DNA of 19,770 bases from Pollutimonas bauzanensis_A (GTDB taxonomy: Bacteria; Pseudomonadota; Gammaproteobacteria; Burkholderiales; Burkholderiaceae_B). The stretch spans positions 1-19,770 of the forward strand of contig NZ_JBEBUX010000073.1 in the NCBI RefSeq assembly GCF_040393045.1, written 5' to 3'. Shown piece by piece: positions 16,560 to 19,770 of the stretch (the stretch's first letter is position 1; every line of letters begins with the position of its first letter). The notes beneath the pieces were generated by a model, which was not told the origin of the DNA, did no database searches, and worked only from the letters and a program-made list of their open reading frames with translations. The translations under genes were made by a program, and so were the position numbers.

Positions 16560-18692
16560 TTAGAACTGATAGGCGGCGGTCAATTCGACCCTGCGGCCAG
16601 GGCCTATAAACCACTGCGTCTGGTTGTAGTACGCGGTTTCCGCATACTGCTTGTCGAATATATTGAAACCACGCAAGGTCAGCGTCAGATCGCGTTTAGG
16701 CTGCCACTGCAACGCAACATCGGTGGTCGTATAGGCGGGAAGCTTCAAGGTATTGGCGCGATCGGCGTAACGCTTGCCTACATAGCGCAGTCCAGTGCTG
16801 GCCGTCCAGTCCGGCAAGAAGCGCCAGCTGAGCCAGAGATTGGCCAGGCGTTCGGGCACGTCGGTGGGCGTATTGCCGTTGCGTGACACCGCTACGCCGT
16901 TGACCGATTCCGAGAAATCATCGTAGCGGGCGCGCAAGATAGTCGCGTTGGCATCAACACGCCACCCCGAAGCGAATTCCATACCCAATGTGGCTTCGAT
17001 GCCTTGCGATGATTGTTGTCCAACTTGAATGCTAATGGTCGGGTCGGCGCTGTCCCGGGTCAGCAGCTTTTCTTTGACGATATGGTAGGCTGCCAGCGTC
17101 CATTCCCCTTTGTCGTCCCAGAAGGTCTGTTTGGCGCCGATTTCGAATTGCCTGCCGGTGGACAGATCAAAATCCTTGTTGGCGGGCGGCATCATCAATA
17201 GGGCACTGACAGGGTCGGCTGCTACGGAATATTGTCCATAAATGGCCAAGCCAGGCACGATCTCGTACACGCTGCCCAGGCGCCAGCCAATATTCGAAAA
17301 CGTCTTGTCGAGCACCGTTTGACCAATGACCAGATCGCGCCGTTTTACGTCGGCGTGGTCATATCGCAAGCCGGCAATGGCCGACCACGCAGGGGTGATC
17401 TCTAAGCGATTTTCCGCAAACAGCGAGTACTGAAATGCCTTGTTGCGGTATCGCGGCGCGGTGCCAGCAATGTTGATGAACTCACCGTGATCAAAGTCAT
17501 AGGGATCGACCAGGGATACGCCCGAGTAGGGGGAATTGTTACTGTGTTTGAATGCGCTTTGGTTTACATCGAAGCCAACGGATACCTGGTTTTTCAAGCC
17601 TAGAACGTGGGTGTCGACGCTGACTGTCGTGGTGTTTCCAACCTGGGATTGGTCGTGTTTGATTTCTGTATATGAACTGCGTTTGATCAGACCGCTGGCA
17701 GGCACATAGTCGTAATACTCGGCGTTGCGCCAATGACGATCGCTTTCGATCTGGTACAGGCGGCTTTGAACCGTTGTCGCATCGTTGGGCGTCCACTGGG
17801 CCGACAGCTCGGTCCAGCGGTCGTCGAACTTTATCAAGGCATCGCCAACGTTATAGTTTTGTTTGCGCAAGGAGTCATCCAGTTCTCCATTCACCAGGGG
17901 AGACCCGAAATATCGCATTGGTTCTTGCCAGCCTTGGGCGTAGCTTAATGTGAGACTGAACTCCGGCGAGACGTCCAACTGCAACGCGCCCGAAAGTGTC
18001 AGATTGCGAGAGTCTCCCATATCAACCCAGCCGTCGGAGCGGTTGCCGCTGGCATCGAAACGGTAGGATAGTTTGTCATTGATGGCGCCACCGCTGCCCA
18101 GGCCTAAGCGTTGCGTATTGTCGCTACCCACAGTGGCCTGAATCTCATTTTCGATAGGACCGCGAGTAGGCTTCTTAGGTATGACGTTGACAACGCCTCC
18201 AATCGCCCCTTCCCCGTAAATGACCGAAGCCGGACCTCGAAGCACTTCGATGCGCTCTACGGACCAGGGGTCAAAAGGAAAGGTAATGCCGATGCCGCCA
18301 TATTGGCGCTTGCCGTCATAAAGCTGCATGACGGACGAAGATCCCGTGAACCCGCGAGCCGAAAGCGCCGCGCCGCCATTACCGGGATGGCCAATATGGC
18401 TCAGGCCTACCGACCTGGTGATGGTGTCTGTCAGGTTGGCATCCCCGAATTGTTCCAGTTGTTTTCGGGTGATGACGCTGACGCTGGCTGGTGTCTGCAG
18501 CCCTGTCAGTCTAAGTGTCGATCCTGTCGATGTCACCGAATCGAGTCCCCCGGATAAAGAAGGGCTTACGGCAATCGCCGATAATACCGATACGGATTCG
18601 GCTGCATGAATTGTCGTGCAAGCCAGAATAGCGGGGAGAACAGGAATAGCAAGCGCAGCGGCAACCGCAGCGCGGGAATGAATGCGAAGCAT
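16560..18692 (-). CDS. TonB-dependent siderophore-type outer-membrane receptor
   Basis: This 710-residue protein is a TonB-dependent transporter of the siderophore receptor class. A signal peptide ends near IHAAES. A TonB-box-like SVLSAIAV stretch follows. The plug domain begins at about residue 65 (TPASVSVITRKQLEQFGDANLTDTI; RGFTGSSSVMQLYDG; SVERIEVLRGPASVIYGEGAIGGVVNVIPKKPT). The rest is a 22-strand barrel pattern ending with GRRVELTAAYQF and a terminal phenylalanine. There is no extra N-terminal signalling (STN) domain, so it probably does not control a sigma/anti-sigma pair. The ATG at 18692 has GAGGT six bases upstream. The ligand cannot be read from sequence: the plug motifs fit ferric-siderophore receptors, but the DUF2946 neighbour leaves a copper chelate possible. 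No Fur-box match was seen in the 65 bases upstream. Confidence 0.94.
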   Translation of the reverse strand: MLRIHSRAAVAAALAIPVLPAILACTTIHAAESVSVLSAIAVSPSLSGGLDSVTSTGSTLRLTGLQTPASVSVITRKQLEQFGDANLTDTITRSVGLSHIGHPGNGGAALSARGFTGSSSVMQLYDGKRQYGGIGITFPFDPWSVERIEVLRGPASVIYGEGAIGGVVNVIPKKPTRGPIENEIQATVGSDNTQRLGLGSGGAINDKLSYRFDASGNRSDGWVDMGDSRNLTLSGALQLDVSPEFSLTLSYAQGWQEPMRYFGSPLVNGELDDSLRKQNYNVGDALIKFDDRWTELSAQWTPNDATTVQSRLYQIESDRHWRNAEYYDYVPASGLIKRSSYTEIKHDQSQVGNTTTVSVDTHVLGLKNQVSVGFDVNQSAFKHSNNSPYSGVSLVDPYDFDHGEFINIAGTAPRYRNKAFQYSLFAENRLEITPAWSAIAGLRYDHADVKRRDLVIGQTVLDKTFSNIGWRLGSVYEIVPGLAIYGQYSVAADPVSALLMMPPANKDFDLSTGRQFEIGAKQTFWDDKGEWTLAAYHIVKEKLLTRDSADPTISIQVGQQSSQGIEATLGMEFASGWRVDANATILRARYDDFSESVNGVAVSRNGNTPTDVPERLANLWLSWRFLPDWTASTGLRYVGKRYADRANTLKLPAYTTTDVALQWQPKRDLTLTLRGFNIFDKQYAETAYYNQTQWFIGPGRRVELTAAYQF

Positions 18693-18757
18693 GAGCAGAC
18701 CTCGGGATATCTATTGTCTTTAACCGGCGCGTCGAAGGCCGGCAACGTAGAAATAAA

Positions 18758-19180
18758 TCAACCGAAGCTAGGAGGAGGGGCGCGTGAACCGAGTGGGGGG
18801 CCGTGCGCCGATAACGGCGGCAAGGCCTTGAAAACAGGAACTGGCAATATGTGCCGAAGGACTGCTGCAAGTATCACCAGCATTGCCGAAGGCGCCATCA
18901 TGGCCTGAGCGGCGAGCAATCCAAACGGACAACTGATGCTGTTGGCGGCGTCTTGATCGGTGGTGTTCTTTGAGGTGTCGGACAGACTCAGCGGCAGAAC
19001 GGACGTGCCGCCGCCAACGGTACAAAATGTAAGGACTAACTGGCCGTTTCGAAGGGCATTGGTGTCCGGCATGAAGCCCGCCGGCACCAGGGATCGGCAA
19101 ACGAACGCCGCCACCGTCAACCAGAGCATGAAGCGCCAGACGGTTAAAGGCATGCGAGGATAAGGGCCCCGTGAAAACAT
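18758..19180 (-). CDS. DUF2946 family membrane protein
   Basis: This small protein of unknown function (140 residues from the ATG at 19180) has the DUF2946 pattern. There is an N-terminal hydrophobic helix, then CRSLVPAGFMPDT, then GQLVLTFCTVGG with C53, a polar stretch, SCPFG with C84, a second hydrophobic segment (MMAPSAMLVILAAVL), and a proline-rich RAPPPSFG end. The two separated cysteines could bind a metal. Family members often sit beside TonB-dependent metal receptors and copper-related genes, which fits the receptor 65 bases downstream. The start is uncertain: a GTG at 19207 with a weak GGA site would add nine residues, and an ATG at 19153 would shorten it. It is probably the first gene of the receptor-PepSY unit. 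Function is unknown. Confidence 0.8.
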   Translation of the reverse strand: MFSRGPYPRMPLTVWRFMLWLTVAAFVCRSLVPAGFMPDTNALRNGQLVLTFCTVGGGTSVLPLSLSDTSKNTTDQDAANSISCPFGLLAAQAMMAPSAMLVILAAVLRHILPVPVFKALPPLSAHGPPLGSRAPPPSFG

Positions 19181-19233
19181 AGGCGCGATGCTATCACAAA
19201 TCGACACTTATCCAGCACGCCAAAACCATGCTT

Positions 19234-19770
19234 TTATGCCGTCAGTACTGCCCGGCCCGTAACCTTGCCTTGGCGCAGGGCAGCCAGTGTCGCGTCAGCT
19301 TCGCTAAGCGGGTGGCGTTGAATCGGTATCGGCGTTATCTGTTTGGTTTTTACCAGTTCTATCAATTCACGCAGTTCGGTCAGGTTTCCGACATAGCTGC
19401 CGATGATGTTCATGGCCTTCATGGGAATCAAGGCGATGGGCCATGATGACGCGCCGCCGAACAAGCCGATGAGTATCAGCTTGCCGCCCTTGGTCAGGCA
19501 GTCAAAGGCGATGGCTGTGGTAGAGGGCGCGCCTACCAGGTCAATGACGGCCTGCACTGGCTTGCCTGAGGCCGCCTTCATGATTTGCTGGGCAGCGTCG
19601 GGCGCATTGCCGTCGATAGCCGCCAAGGCGCCCGCATCCAGGGCCGCCTGGCGCTTGGCCGGATCGATATCGACAACGATGGCCCCGACGCCGTCCAATG
19701 CCGCAAGCAGGCTAAGACACATAAGCCCAAGGCCGCCCGCTCCCATGATAACGATAGGGTGCTTGGTATA
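19234..19770 (-). CDS. Zinc-type alcohol dehydrogenase, C-terminal part (cut by the window edge)
   Basis: This is the C-terminal 178 residues of a medium-chain dehydrogenase/reductase; the catalytic zinc-binding N-terminus lies beyond the right edge. The Rossmann fold is seen from the first residues: VIMGAGGLGLM carries the GxGxxG dinucleotide motif, and VVDIDPAKRQAALDAGA follows, with an acidic residue at the end of beta-2 that favours NAD over NADP. QAVIDLVGAPSTTAIAFDCLTKGGKLILIGLFGG and a C-terminal SEADATLAALRQGKVTGRAVL are standard for the class. The substrate cannot be told from this part. It reads in the same direction as the DUF2946 gene, with 53 bases between them, so cotranscription is possible but unproven. 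Confidence 0.9.
   Translation of the reverse strand, partial: YTKHPIVIMGAGGLGLMCLSLLAALDGVGAIVVDIDPAKRQAALDAGALAAIDGNAPDAAQQIMKAASGKPVQAVIDLVGAPSTTAIAFDCLTKGGKLILIGLFGGASSWPIALIPMKAMNIIGSYVGNLTELRELIELVKTKQITPIPIQRHPLSEADATLAALRQGKVTGRAVLTA

Noticed and set aside
18724..18742. CCGGC/GCCGG stem between the DUF2946 gene and the receptor gene as a terminator or attenuator
   Set aside because: The stem is only five bases with a nine-base loop and no T-run. In GC-rich DNA this is expected by chance.
18693..18757. Fur box upstream of the TonB receptor
   Set aside because: I looked for the alternating GATAAT-type pattern in both orientations here and in 19181-19233 and found no acceptable match.

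Overview
The window looks like chromosomal DNA of a moderately GC-rich Gram-negative bacterium, most likely a betaproteobacterium of the Alcaligenaceae (Bordetella / Pusillimonas / Achromobacter side). This is inferred from the urease gene order (ureD-ureA-hupE/ureJ-ureB-ureC-ureE, which I recall from Bordetella bronchiseptica) and from the outer-membrane and lipoprotein genes. No rRNA, tRNA, CRISPR array, transposase, integrase or phage gene is visible.

Layout. (1) 1-4480, minus strand: a tightly packed urease operon, read leftward as ureD, ureA, a HupE/UreJ nickel permease, ureB, ureC and ureE. UreE runs off the left edge. All catalytic nickel ligands of UreC are present. A candidate sigma70 promoter and a small palindrome lie just upstream of ureD. 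(2) 4481-4792: a 312-base divergent intergenic region. It also holds a possible 29-codon upstream ORF that overlaps the start of the next gene. (3) 4793-13318, plus strand: one 2841-residue gene for a cyclic beta-1,2-glucan synthase (NdvB/ChvB/Cgs type), with the membrane glycosyltransferase, central cyclisation and C-terminal GH94 phosphorylase regions all intact. (4) 13368-14927, minus strand: a phospholipase-D superfamily lipoprotein with two HKD motifs, resembling ClsC-type cardiolipin synthase, convergent with the glucan synthase. (5) 15006-19180, minus strand: a metal-uptake cassette read leftward as a DUF2946 membrane protein, a TonB-dependent siderophore-type receptor and a PepSY-TM inner-membrane protein. 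(6) 19234-19770, minus strand: the C-terminal part of a zinc-type alcohol dehydrogenase that continues past the right edge.

How the genes may work together. The urease block makes the apoenzyme (UreA, B, C), imports nickel (HupE/UreJ) and delivers it (UreD, UreE; UreF and UreG presumably lie to the left). The glucan synthase and the PLD-family lipoprotein both concern the cell envelope (periplasmic glucan and phospholipid). The receptor and PepSY pair resembles siderophore receptor plus inner-membrane reductase pairs. The DUF2946 gene in front leaves open whether the metal is iron or copper. Most of this is ordinary core metabolism. The less ordinary points are the overlapping upstream ORF at the glucan-synthase start, a perfect 11-bp inverted repeat inside that gene, the untested metal specificity of the DUF2946-receptor-PepSY cassette, and two small palindromes in the urease operon.
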